The position numbers were made by a program, and so were the translations under genes. 64,000 nucleotides of DNA from Frigidibacter albus (GTDB lineage: Bacteria > Pseudomonadota > Alphaproteobacteria > Rhodobacterales > Rhodobacteraceae), in NCBI RefSeq assembly GCF_009908165.1, contig NZ_JAAAUC010000004.1, positions 124,001 to 188,000 on the forward strand. Reading direction: 5' to 3'. Shown here piece after piece: positions 55,131-64,000 of the stretch. Numbering within the stretch: the first letter of the stretch is position 1; every line of letters begins with the position of its first letter. The notes under the pieces are model-generated. The model made no database searches, had not been told where the DNA came from, and saw only the letters and a list, made by a program, of their open reading frames with translations.

Positions 55131-55921
55131 GTGACGCCCCGATCCTGAGCCGCTTCGACCCCGCCACCGGCATCGCGCGGATCACCTTCAACCGCCCTGC
55201 CCGGCTCAACGCCATCGACGTGGCGCTGGCCGAGGGGTTGCAGCAGGCGGCGCGGGCGCTGGCACAGCAAGACGCCCTGCGCTGCGTGGTGCTCACCGGC
55301 GCAGGCCGCGCCTTCATGGCGGGCGGCGATGTCAGCGGCTTTTCGGGGCAGCCTGCGCAGACCGCGGCGGCGCTGAACGCGATCCTTGACGGGATGAACG
55401 CCGCGATCCTGACGCTGCGCGCGCTCGATGCGCCGCTGATCGCGGGGGTGCGCGGGGCGGCGGCGGGCGCGGGGCTCAGCCTGGCGCTGGCCGCCGATCT
55501 GGTGCTGGCCGAGGAAGGGGCGCAGTTCCTGATCGCCTATGACCGGATCGGCGCGGTGCCCGATTGCGGCGCCTCGTGGTTCCTGCCGCGCAAGGTCGGC
55601 GCAGGCCGGGCGGCGCAGATGATGCTGCTGAGCCGGGCGCTGACCGCGGCCGAGGCGCTGGACTGGGGCATTGTTGCCGAGATCGCCCCGGCGGACGGGT
55701 TCGAGGCGGCGCTGGACGCGCTGGCCGCAAGGCTGGCCGCCGGCCCGACCCGCTCCTACGCCGCGTTCCGGCGGCTATGCGATGGCGGCGCGGTCACCCC
55801 TCTGGCCGCGCATCTGGAGGCGGAGCGGGCGGAGTTCCTCGCCATCGCCCGCAGCGCGGATTTCGCCGAGGGCGTCGCCGGCTTTCTGGGCAAGCGCCGC
55901 CCCGTCTTCACCGGACGATGA
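55127..55921 (+). CDS. Enoyl-CoA hydratase/isomerase family protein
   Basis: 264 residues, crotonase fold. ARITFNRPARLNAIDVALAE, oxyanion-type AGRAFMAGGDVSGFSG, and RIGAVPDCGASWFLPRKVG. The first catalytic Glu position reads AAAGAGLSLALAADL (no Glu) and an Asp is present at PDCG, as in PaaG-type isomerases rather than hydratases. Probably an isomerase or an accessory hydratase for unusual acyl chains. ATGA overlap with the FadB-like gene. Confidence 0.85.
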   Translation: MSDAPILSRFDPATGIARITFNRPARLNAIDVALAEGLQQAARALAQQDALRCVVLTGAGRAFMAGGDVSGFSGQPAQTAAALNAILDGMNAAILTLRALDAPLIAGVRGAAAGAGLSLALAADLVLAEEGAQFLIAYDRIGAVPDCGASWFLPRKVGAGRAAQMMLLSRALTAAEALDWGIVAEIAPADGFEAALDALAARLAAGPTRSYAAFRRLCDGGAVTPLAAHLEAERAEFLAIARSADFAEGVAGFLGKRRPVFTGR

Positions 55922-55928
55922 AGCTGCG

Positions 55929-55957
55929 TTGACAGCGGCGCGCCGGCTTTCTACGAA
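55929..55957 (+). promoter_or_regulatory. Promoter of the GntR gene
   Basis: TTGACA (55929-55934), 17 bases, TACGAA (55952-55957), about 50 bases before the gntR start. Closely similar to the promoter at 51681. Confidence 0.5.
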
Positions 55958-56005
55958 CCCTGATCCCACAGCGCGGCAGGGGCGCACCCAACCCGCAGGA
56001 CGCAG

Positions 56006-56800
56006 ATGACCGAAGCCAAGAGACCTGCCCCCGAACCCTTCGCCCGGCTGGAAGCGCAGCCCGCCTATCTGCGGCTGGCCGAGGCGATCGAGCGCGAGAT
56101 CGTGTCGGGCCGCATTGCCCCCGGCGATCCGGTCGGCACCGAGGCGACACTTTGCGAACAGTTCGGCGTCAATCGTTCCACCGTGCGCGAGGGGATCCGG
56201 CTGCTGGAGCAAAGCGGCCTGCTGCGGCGCGACCAATCGCGGCGGCTTTTTGCCAGCCTGCCGCGCTACACCAACCTTGCGACAAGGATGAGCCGGGCGC
56301 TGGTGCTGCACCAGACCTCCTTCCGCGAGCTGTGGGAGGCGGCGCTGGCGCTGGAGACGGCCTCGGTCGAAGCGGCGGCGCGCCATGCCACCGACGAGGA
56401 CATCGCGGCACTGACGGACAATCTGGAGCGCAGCCGCGCGCAACTGGGTGACCCCGATGCGGTGATCCATCTGGACACCGAGTTCCATACGCTGATCGCC
56501 AGGACGGGGCGCAACCGGGTGCTGGAGCTGGCACGCGAGCCGGCCAGCCTGCTGTTCGCGCCGACGCTGCGGGTGATCTTGCCCAAGGTCGAGGCCGCGC
56601 CGCAGCGCAATGTCGAGGCCCATGCCCATATCATCGCCGCGCTGGCGCGCCATGACGCCGCCGAGGCGCGGCTGTGGATGCAGCGCCACATCAACGACTG
56701 GCGCCGGGGGTTCGAGAAATCGGGGCGCGGGCTGGATGATCCGGTCGAGCGCTCGTTCATCGAGCATGTCTCGGGATTGCGTTCCGGCGGGCGGGCCTGA
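56006..56800 (+). CDS. GntR/FadR-family regulator
   Basis: 264 residues. N-terminal winged HTH: LAEAIEREIVSGRIAPGD, EATLCEQFGVNRSTVREGIR, LEQSGLLRR. The C-terminal helical FCD domain has DTEFHTLIARTGRN and EAHAHIIAAL (metal-binding His/Asp set). It lies at the end of the beta-oxidation operon behind its own promoter and is convergent with the minus-strand uptake/activation operon, so it is the most likely repressor for one or both. Effector likely an acyl-CoA or carboxylic acid. Confidence 0.88.
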   Translation: MTEAKRPAPEPFARLEAQPAYLRLAEAIEREIVSGRIAPGDPVGTEATLCEQFGVNRSTVREGIRLLEQSGLLRRDQSRRLFASLPRYTNLATRMSRALVLHQTSFRELWEAALALETASVEAAARHATDEDIAALTDNLERSRAQLGDPDAVIHLDTEFHTLIARTGRNRVLELAREPASLLFAPTLRVILPKVEAAPQRNVEAHAHIIAALARHDAAEARLWMQRHINDWRRGFEKSGRGLDDPVERSFIEHVSGLRSGGRA

Positions 56801-56808
56801 CGCCCGCC
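56786..56808. terminator. Hairpin between convergent gntR and nitronate monooxygenase genes
   Basis: GGCGGGCG (56786-56793) pairs with CGCCCGCC (56801-56808), an 8-bp GC stem with a 7-base loop, overlapping the gntR stop. No T-run, so a bidirectional terminator is likely but unproven. Confidence 0.55.
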
Positions 56809-56810
56809 CC

Positions 56811-57749
56811 TTAGTATCGCGCGGCTTCGACCGCACACTCCGCCAGCGCGGCACGGTAGTCGGTGACCAGCCGGTCGCAGAGCGCGGCGGCGGTCGGAAC
56901 ATCCCTGACCGAACCCACCCCCTGCCCCGCCGACCACAGATGCTTCCACACCTTCGCCTCGCCCTCCATGTCGAGCGCGCCGGCATCGTGCAGATTCTCG
57001 GGGTCGAGCCCGGCCGCGACGATGCTGGGCCGCAGGAAGTTGGCATGCACGCCGCTGATCCGCGGGGTGTAGAGGATGTCGGCGGCAGAGGTGTCCACGA
57101 TCATCTGCTTGTGCGCGGGGTCGGCCATCGACTCCGCCGTCGCCAGGAACCGGGTGCCGAGATAGGCCATGTCGGCCCCCAGCATCCGCGCCGCGGCAAT
57201 GTCGCGCCCGGTATTGATCGCGCCGCCGAGGATGATGGTGCCGCCGAACACCGCCCGGATTTCCGGCACCAGTGCAAAGGGGCTGAGCGTGCCGGCATGG
57301 CCGCCCGCCCCCGCCGCGACGGCGATGATCCCGTCCAGCCCCGCCTCGGCGGCCTTGCGGGCATGGCGGGCGCTGATCACGTCATGGAACACCAGCCCGC
57401 CATAGGCATGGACCCGGTCCACCAGATCGGCCACCGCGCCCAGCGAGGTGATGATCAGCGGCACCTTCTCCTCGATGCAGATCTGCAGGTCCGCCTCCAG
57501 CCGCGGGTTGGACTTGTGGACGATCAGGTTCACGCCGAAGGGCGCGGCAGCGGGCTGCCCCGCCAGCCGGTCCCGGATCTGGTGCAGCCAGCCCCGGAAC
57601 CCCTCGCTGCTGCGCTGGTTCAGCGCGGGAAAGGTGCCGACCAGCCCGGCGCGGCAGGTTTCCACCACGAGGTCCGGGCCCGAGGCGAGGAACATCGGCG
57701 AAGCGATGGCGGGAAGGCGCAGGCCCTTGAACGCGTCGGGGATCGGCAT
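56811..57749 (-). CDS. Nitronate monooxygenase-like flavoprotein
   Basis: 312 residues, FMN-dependent TIM-barrel protein of the nitronate monooxygenase/2-nitropropane dioxygenase family. LPAIASPMFLASGPDLV, GVNLIVHKSNPRLEAD, HDVISARHARKAAEAGLDG, GAGGHAGTLSPFALVPE and MAYLGTRFLATAES. In acyl-CoA gene clusters such proteins may reduce or oxidise enoyl-CoA-related intermediates, or detoxify nitronates; this is unresolved. ATG with AGGAG upstream. Last gene of the minus-strand run. Confidence 0.88.
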   Translation of the reverse strand: MPIPDAFKGLRLPAIASPMFLASGPDLVVETCRAGLVGTFPALNQRSSEGFRGWLHQIRDRLAGQPAAAPFGVNLIVHKSNPRLEADLQICIEEKVPLIITSLGAVADLVDRVHAYGGLVFHDVISARHARKAAEAGLDGIIAVAAGAGGHAGTLSPFALVPEIRAVFGGTIILGGAINTGRDIAAARMLGADMAYLGTRFLATAESMADPAHKQMIVDTSAADILYTPRISGVHANFLRPSIVAAGLDPENLHDAGALDMEGEAKVWKHLWSAGQGVGSVRDVPTAAALCDRLVTDYRAALAECAVEAARY

Positions 57750-57770
57750 CGGTCTCTCCTGCAGGGCGCT

Positions 57771-58928
57771 TCAGCCAAGGCTGCGCGCGATGATTTCCTT
57801 CATGATCTCATTGGCGCCGCCATAGATCCGCTGCACCCGCACATCGGCATACATCCGGGCAATGGGATATTCCTCCATGAAGCCATAGCCGCCATGCAGC
57901 TGCAGGCACTCGTCGATCACCTCGCATTGGCGGTCAGTGGTCCACATCTTGGCCATCGAGGCATCGGCGGCGGTCAGGCGGCCCGCCAGATGATCCGTGA
58001 TGCAGCGGTCCACGAAGGCGCGCGAGACCTGCGCCCTGGCAAGGCAATCGGCCAGCGTGAAGCGGGTGTTCTGCAGCTCCATCAGGGTCTTGCCAAAGGC
58101 GGTGCGGGTGCGGGCGTGCTCGACCGTGATCTCGACCGCCCGCTCCATCATCGCCTGCGCGCCGACGGCGACGCCAAGGCGTTCTTGCGGGAGCTGCTGC
58201 ATCATCTGCACGAAGCCCTGCCCCTCCACCTCGCCCAGCCGGTTTTCGGCGGGCACGCGGACATCGTCGAAGAACAGCTCGGCGGTGTCGCTGCCATGCA
58301 TCCCGATCTTGGCAAGGTTGCGGCCACGGCGGAAGCCGGGGAGGTCCGCCGTTTCCACCACGATCAGCGACAGGCCACGCGCGCCCGGCTCCGGCCCGGT
58401 GCGGGCGGCGACGATGACCAGATCGGCGAGGATGCCATTGGTGATGAAGGTCTTGGCGCCGTTCAGGACATAGGTTCCGCCCTCACGCCGCGCAGAGGTG
58501 CGCACCGCCTGCAGGTCGGACCCGCCGCCCGGTTCGGTCATGGCGATGGCCCCGATCATCTCGCCGCTGGCCATCTTCGGCAGCCAGCGGCGGCGCTGAT
58601 CCCCGGTGCCATAGTGCAGGATATAAGGCGCGACGATGCCGCCATGGATCAGCTGCTGAAAGCTGGTGATCCCGGCATAGGACAGCTCTTCGCCGACGAT
58701 GGCATCCAGCGCGAAGTCCCCGCCGCCGCCGCCAAACTCATCGGGGATGCCGGGGCAGAGAAGGCCAAGCTCCCCCGCCTGACGCCAGAAATCCCGGTCC
58801 ACGAATTTCTGCGCGCGCCAGGCGGCATCGCGCGGCACCGCCTCGGCCAGCAAGAAGCGGCGCACCATATCGCGGAACTGGGCGGCCTCGTCTGTCTCCC
58901 ACGGGCGGCGGGGGCGCAGGTCGATCAT
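57771..58928 (-). CDS. Acyl-CoA dehydrogenase
   Basis: 385 residues, FAD-dependent. FGGGGGDFALDAIVGEELSYAG region, IGAIAMTEPGGGSDLQAVRT, NGAKTFITNGILADLVIVAA, LAKIGMHGSDTAELFFDDVR, and C-terminal RIYGGANEIMKEIIARSLG. The C-terminal Glu position of many members is absent (YGGA), but a Glu in MQQLPQERLGVA is at the long-chain/isovaleryl-type catalytic position. It would make the enoyl-CoA for the crotonases. ATG preceded by CAGGAG. Confidence 0.9.
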   Translation of the reverse strand: MIDLRPRRPWETDEAAQFRDMVRRFLLAEAVPRDAAWRAQKFVDRDFWRQAGELGLLCPGIPDEFGGGGGDFALDAIVGEELSYAGITSFQQLIHGGIVAPYILHYGTGDQRRRWLPKMASGEMIGAIAMTEPGGGSDLQAVRTSARREGGTYVLNGAKTFITNGILADLVIVAARTGPEPGARGLSLIVVETADLPGFRRGRNLAKIGMHGSDTAELFFDDVRVPAENRLGEVEGQGFVQMMQQLPQERLGVAVGAQAMMERAVEITVEHARTRTAFGKTLMELQNTRFTLADCLARAQVSRAFVDRCITDHLAGRLTAADASMAKMWTTDRQCEVIDECLQLHGGYGFMEEYPIARMYADVRVQRIYGGANEIMKEIIARSLG

Positions 58929-58945
58929 GGGGGGTCTCCTGACTG

Positions 58946-60759
58946 TCAGCCGGCGGGATAGAGCGCCTCGATCTCGGCGGCGTATTTCTGTGCGATGCTC
59001 GACCGGCGCACCTTCATCGTCGCCGTCACCTCGTCATCGTCATGGTCCAGCTCCTTGGTCAGCAGGTGGAAGCGGCGGATATGCGAAACGGCGGCCAGCT
59101 CGGCATTGGCGGCCGCGATCTCGGCCTCGACCAGCGCGCGCAATTCGGGCCGTTCGACAAGGTTGCGGAAGTTGGTGAAGGTGATGCCCTGCTCCTCGGC
59201 CCACCGGCCCGCCGTCTCGAAATCCACCTGGATCAGCGCCGAGACGTATTTGCGCCGCTCGCCGATGACGATGCATTCCTTGATATAGGGGCTGCCCTTC
59301 ACGGTATTCTCGATTTCCGAGGGGCTGAGGTTCTTGCCGCCCGCGGTGATCATGATGTCCTTCAGCCGGTCGACGATGCGGAACTGGCCGTCCTTCTCCT
59401 CGACCACGTCGCCGGTATGCAGCCAGCCATCTTGCAGCGCCGCGGCGGTGGCGGCGTCGTTCTTGTAGTAGCCGGCAAAGATGGTCTCGCCGCGCAATTG
59501 CAGCTCGCCATGTTCCCCCACCCGCGCCTCGGCATTGGCGATCACCTCACCCACCGCGCCGGGATCAAGGCGGGACAGCCTTTGCCCCAGGGCCACGCCG
59601 GTGGTTTCGGTGGCGCCGTAGACCTCGACCAGCGGCACGCCGATGGTGCGGAAATAGGCGACGATGCGCGGCGAGATCGGCGCGGCGCCGGTCATCGCCA
59701 CCCGCGCCCGGCGCAGGCCGATGTAGTTCTGCAGGGCGCGGAACACGAGGATATACCACAGCGCGAAGGTCAGCCGCTGGCCCAGACTGCGCTGCCCTGC
59801 CGGCAGGTTGGCAAAGGGCGCGCAGGCGGCCAGCGCCCGGTCATAGAGCGCGCGGCGATAGCCGCCCGCCTCCAGCATCCGGATATGGATGGCGGAATGC
59901 AGCTTCTCCCAGATCCGCGGCACGCCGAGGAAGGTGGTGGGCGCGACCTCGCGCAGGTCCTCCTGCACGGTGCGCAACGACTCGCCGAAGTTGATGGTGC
60001 TGCCCAGATAGATCGGGGCCATGACCGTCGTCATCTGCTCGGCCACATGGCACAGCGGCAGGTAGGACAGGTGCGTGTCGGATGCCGACAGCCCCAGCAG
60101 CCCGCCGATCGCCATCGCCTGCGCACGCAGGTTGCGATAGCTGAGCATCGCGCCCTTTGGCTTGCCGGTGGAGCCCGAGGTGTAGATCATCAGCGCCACA
60201 TCCGGCAGCGTCTGCGCGGCCAGCACGGCATCGACCATGCCCGGCTGCCCGGCGCGGTGGGCGCGGCCCATCTCCTCCAACTCCGCAAAGCTGATCACCG
60301 CGCCGTCCGGGTAAGCGCGCATCCCCTTGGTCTCGATCACCACGATCCGCGCCAGATCGGGCAGTTCGGCGCGGCGGTCGAGCACCTTGTCCACCTGCTC
60401 CTGATCCTCGCAGATCACCACCTGCGCATCGGAATGACCCAGAACATAGGCGACCTCGCCCGCCGGGCTGGTGGGATAGACGCCGACCGCGACCGCGCCC
60501 GCGCAATTGGCCCCCAGCTGCGCCAGCACCCATTCGATGCGGTTCTCCGACAGGATCGCCACATGCCCGCCTTCGGGCACGCCGATGGCCCGCAAGCCGT
60601 GGGCCAGATCGCAGGCGCGGGCGAAATAGTCCTGCCAGCTGCAGGGCCGCCAGATGCCGAAGTCCTTTTGCCGGATCGCGGTGCGGGTGGGCGTGCGGCG
60701 GGCCTGCTCGCACAGCATCTGCGGCAGGGTCAGGGCGGGAAGCTCGGGCGTCACGTCGC

Positions 60760-60763
<4 letters not shown>
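58946..60763 (-). CDS. AMP-forming acyl-CoA synthetase
   Basis: 605 residues, long-chain fatty acid CoA-ligase class. ATP-binding ALMIYTSGSTGKPKGAML, TFLGVPRIWEK, adenylate loop VYGATETTGVALGQ, HTGDVVEEKDGQFRIVDRLKD and KDIMITAGGKNLSPSEIEN. It activates a carboxylic acid taken up by the neighbouring Liv transporter. The GTG at 60763 overlaps the livF stop as GTGA, so I prefer it to the GTG at 60772. Substrate not readable. Confidence 0.9.
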
Positions 60764-61578
<815 letters not shown>

Positions 61579-61588
61579 TTCCGCCCCG

Positions 61589-62764
61589 TCATTCCGTCAC
61601 GGTGATCCAGTCAGAGACCGGCTGCATCTTCTTCTCGGCCGCGCTGTACTGATAGACGCGGCCCACCGGCACCGAATTGCCGGGGATGGAGATCGGGATG
61701 CCGATCAGCCCGCCGGTGTCGAAATCCTCAATCGTGTTCATCGCCGCCTTGAGGTTGCTGCCGGTCAGCTCCTGCCCCTGATCCAGCACCCGCCGCGCGG
61801 ATTCCGCCATCAGCATCGCTGAGAGATAGCCCTGCATGTAGCCGGTCGCCTGATAGTCGGGGCGCATCTCGCGGATCTTCGCCATCGTCGGCGCATCCGC
61901 TTCCTCGTCATAGTAATAGCGGTAGGGCATCACGCCCATGAAGCCATCGGCAGGTTCACCCACGCTGTCCCAGATAGAGCTGTCCATCGACCAGAAGGTG
62001 CCCATGAACTTCGTCTCCAGCCCCAGTTGCTGGGCCTGGGTCATGAATTCCGGCAGCGGCGCAAGGATATAGCCGTGGAAGATGGTATAGTCGGGCCGGG
62101 CGCGGCGCAGCTTCAGCACCTCGGTCGAGACATCGACGGCGGTCGGCGGGGTGATGATCTCCTCGACGATCTCCAGCCCCAGCTCCGCCGCCTTGGCGCG
62201 CGAGCTTTCAATCGGGTCGCGGCCGAATTCGGTGTCGGAGTTGACCAGCACGATCTTGGCCCCGGGGGTTTCCTCGGCGATGTATTCCATCAGGATGGCG
62301 ATCATCTCGGAATAGTCGGGGCCCGCCATGAACATGTAGGGATGTTCCTCGGGGTCGTTCAGTTCCGACGCGAAGGACGCGCCGCCCATGATCATCCCGC
62401 CCATGCGGTTCAGTTCGGGCGCGATGGTCTTGGCGAAGCCGGTGGAGTCGCCATAGTAAAGGTGGATCTCGTCCTGGCTGGTCAGCTTGTTGAACACCGC
62501 CACCGACTGGTCGACCTTGTAGCCGGTATCCTCATAGGCCAGCCGCAGGTTGCGCCCGCCGATGCCGCCGGCCTCGTTCACCTGTGTGATATAGTCCTGC
62601 ATCCCGGCCTCGATCGCCACGCCGGCAAAGGCGAAGACGCCGGTCAGCGGGATCGACCCGCCGATGACGATGTCGTCCTCCTGCGCCTGCGCCGCGCCAA
62701 GGCCCGCGACCAGCGCCACTCCGGCCATCAGCCCGGTGACGCGCCGTCTTGTCAGTGAAAACAT
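61589..62764 (-). CDS. Liv-type ABC transporter substrate-binding protein
   Basis: 391 residues. Signal peptide MFSLTRRRVTGLMAGVALVA with cleavage likely after AQAQ. Type I periplasmic-binding fold: IVIGGSIPLTGVFAFAGVAI, VNEAGGIGGRNLRLAYEDTG, KLTSQDEIHLYYGDSTG, IVLVNSDTEFGRDPIE and FHGYILAPLPEFMTQA. Related proteins bind amino acids, aromatic or aliphatic acids; with an acyl-CoA synthetase next door an organic acid is likely. ATG has GGGAGGAG upstream. Confidence 0.9.
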   Translation of the reverse strand: MFSLTRRRVTGLMAGVALVAGLGAAQAQEDDIVIGGSIPLTGVFAFAGVAIEAGMQDYITQVNEAGGIGGRNLRLAYEDTGYKVDQSVAVFNKLTSQDEIHLYYGDSTGFAKTIAPELNRMGGMIMGGASFASELNDPEEHPYMFMAGPDYSEMIAILMEYIAEETPGAKIVLVNSDTEFGRDPIESSRAKAAELGLEIVEEIITPPTAVDVSTEVLKLRRARPDYTIFHGYILAPLPEFMTQAQQLGLETKFMGTFWSMDSSIWDSVGEPADGFMGVMPYRYYYDEEADAPTMAKIREMRPDYQATGYMQGYLSAMLMAESARRVLDQGQELTGSNLKAAMNTIEDFDTGGLIGIPISIPGNSVPVGRVYQYSAAEKKMQPVSDWITVTE

Positions 62765-62796
62765 GCGGTTCTCCTCCCATGCATGGTCGTGTCGTG

Positions 62797-63840
62797 TCAG
62801 GTTCGGAACGGCCAGAGCCGGAAATAACGCCGGACCCTCGCCACGATCTCGGCGATGCCCTGCGGCTCGAACACCAGAAAGCCGACGATCATCGCGCCAA
62901 ACACCACGGTGCGCAGCGGCGAGAGCAGCGTGCCGGCACCCGGCACCCAGGGGCTGACCCATTCCACCACGAAGCGCAGCATCTCGGGGGCCAGCGTCAT
63001 GAAGATCGCGCCGATGATACCGCCAAGGATGGTGCCCATGCCGCCGACGATGATCGCGGCCAGCAGGAAGATCGAGGCGAGCAGCGGGAAGCTTTCGGGC
63101 GTGACCACCCGGAAGAAATAGGCCCAGAGCCCGCCGGAGACGCCGGCATAGAACGAGGCGATGCCAAAGCTCATCAGCTTGTAGCGCAAGAGCGGGATCC
63201 CCAGCACCTCGGCCGAGATGTCGCGGTCACGCACGGCGATGAAGGCGCGGCCGATGCGGGTGCGGAACAGGTTCGCCGCCCCCAGCACCATCAGCGCCGT
63301 CACCGGCAGGATCACCCAGTAGAGCCGGAAATAGGTGACCAGCTCGACCCCGAAGAAGGTGGCGGGCGGCACATTGATGCCGCTGGCCCCGCCGGTGACG
63401 GGCACCCAGTGGACGAAGACGAAATGCAGGATGAACGAGGCCGCGATGGTGGCGATGGCGAGGTAGAGCCCCTTGACCCGCAGGCTGGGGATGCCGACCA
63501 GCACGCCCACGGCGGCGGCAACCCCGCCCGCAGCGGTAAGGTTCACCAGCATCGGCGTTCCCAGCTCACGCTCCAGCCAGGCGACGGTATAGGCGCCGAC
63601 GGCCATGAACGCCGCCTGCCCGAGGCTGACAAGCCCGGTATAGCCGGTCAGGATGTTCAGCCCGGTCGCCGCGCCGACATTGATCATCGCCAGGCAGACG
63701 AGGTACAGCCAATAGGCATCCAGCACGAAGGGCAGCGCCAGCAGCGCCGCCAGAAAGATCGCCATCCAGACCCGCTGCGGCTGGGTCGTCAGCAGGGCCG
63801 CATCGGCGCGGTAGGTTTCCTTGGCGGTGCCGATGATCAT
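62797..63840 (-). CDS. livM: Liv-type ABC transporter permease LivM
   Basis: 347 residues, about nine membrane segments. GLNILTGYTGLVSLGQAAFMAVGAY and GIPSLRVKGLYLAIATIA are family signatures, and the EAA-type loop reads GRAFIAVRDRDISAEVLGI. ATG directly follows the livH stop (TAGATG). It pairs with LivH. Confidence 0.92.
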   Translation of the reverse strand: MIIGTAKETYRADAALLTTQPQRVWMAIFLAALLALPFVLDAYWLYLVCLAMINVGAATGLNILTGYTGLVSLGQAAFMAVGAYTVAWLERELGTPMLVNLTAAGGVAAAVGVLVGIPSLRVKGLYLAIATIAASFILHFVFVHWVPVTGGASGINVPPATFFGVELVTYFRLYWVILPVTALMVLGAANLFRTRIGRAFIAVRDRDISAEVLGIPLLRYKLMSFGIASFYAGVSGGLWAYFFRVVTPESFPLLASIFLLAAIIVGGMGTILGGIIGAIFMTLAPEMLRFVVEWVSPWVPGAGTLLSPLRTVVFGAMIVGFLVFEPQGIAEIVARVRRYFRLWPFRT

Positions 63841-64000
63841 CTACAGCCTCTCGATCTCATGGGTGCCGAACAGGCCATAGGGCCGGACCATCAGCGCCAC
63901 GATCAGCAGCCCGAAGGTGACGACGCTTTGATACTCGCCGCCCAGATAGGTTCCGGCCCAGGACTGGATCAGCCCCAGCGCCAGCCCGCCGATCAGCGCG
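63841..64000 (-). CDS. livH: Liv-type permease LivH, C-terminal end only
   Basis: The last 52 codons of a permease: LALGLIQSWAGTYLGG, VTFGLLIVALMVRPYGLFG and end THEIERL. Typical LivH C-terminus. The gene continues beyond the window at its 5' side, where livG and the operon promoter probably lie. Confidence 0.88.
   Translation of the reverse strand, partial: ALIGGLALGLIQSWAGTYLGGEYQSVVTFGLLIVALMVRPYGLFGTHEIERL

Overview
The window is high-GC DNA with short intergenic gaps, ATGA/GTGA/TGATG gene overlaps and alphaproteobacterial gene content: an aglEFGAK alpha-glucoside operon, a chemotaxis cluster with CtrA-like boxes, and a GSCFA protein. It most resembles a Rhodobacterales (Paracoccaceae/Rhodobacteraceae) chromosome; the genus cannot be fixed from the sequence. 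No rRNA, tRNA, CRISPR array, insertion sequence or prophage was seen.

Layout. (1) 1-3533: end of a trehalose synthesis operon (treZ, treY), with a candidate general-stress promoter upstream of treZ. (2) 3696-7850: an SDR oxidoreductase, an AbrB-type membrane protein, and a LysR regulator divergent from glutaryl-CoA dehydrogenase gcdH, with a clean LysR-type box between them. (3) 7942-23277: a 15 kb island of glycosyltransferases, SGNH/GSCFA and alpha/beta-hydrolase-like proteins, a sulfatase fused to RTX repeats, and a glycosyltransferase-methyltransferase fusion. No recognised capsule or LPS synthesis module is seen, and this is the best candidate for an undescribed glycan-building or glycan-decorating system. 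(4) 23284-33151: aglK-aglA-aglG-aglF-aglE divergent from aglR, followed by a GH1 glucosidase and glucokinase; two identical 14-bp palindromes lie in the divergent region. Together they import alpha-glucosides, hydrolyse them and phosphorylate the glucose. (5) 33160-43108: a chemotaxis cluster (STAS protein, cheY, cheA, cheW, cheR, cheY, a small helical protein, then cheB-cheD on the other strand) plus a GGDEF-derived response regulator, an HPt protein and a single-domain receiver. A 1 kb non-coding stretch holds about 220-bp degenerate tandem repeats and a decayed partial copy of cheD next to the intact gene. (6) 43216-48925: a PAS histidine kinase and a 1296-residue MASE1/CHASE/PAS hybrid kinase. 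(7) 49119-51667: an aminoadipate-semialdehyde-type aldehyde dehydrogenase divergent from a second LysR regulator that resembles the one beside gcdH; gcdH and this gene both fit lysine catabolism. (8) 51681-56800: an acyl-CoA beta-oxidation operon (SDR hydroxyacyl-CoA dehydrogenase, thiolase, a FadB-like protein lacking its NAD-binding domain, a crotonase) and a GntR regulator. (9) 56811-64000, minus strand: a Liv-type ABC transporter (livH partial, livM, livK, livF) in one run with an AMP-forming acyl-CoA synthetase, an acyl-CoA dehydrogenase and a nitronate monooxygenase-like protein. Regions 8 and 9 look like one catabolic unit that takes up, CoA-activates and beta-oxidises an unidentified carboxylic acid.

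Functional names rest on motif recognition by eye, without database searches. Starts were chosen from visible ribosome-binding sites and overlaps; these are noted where they decide the call.
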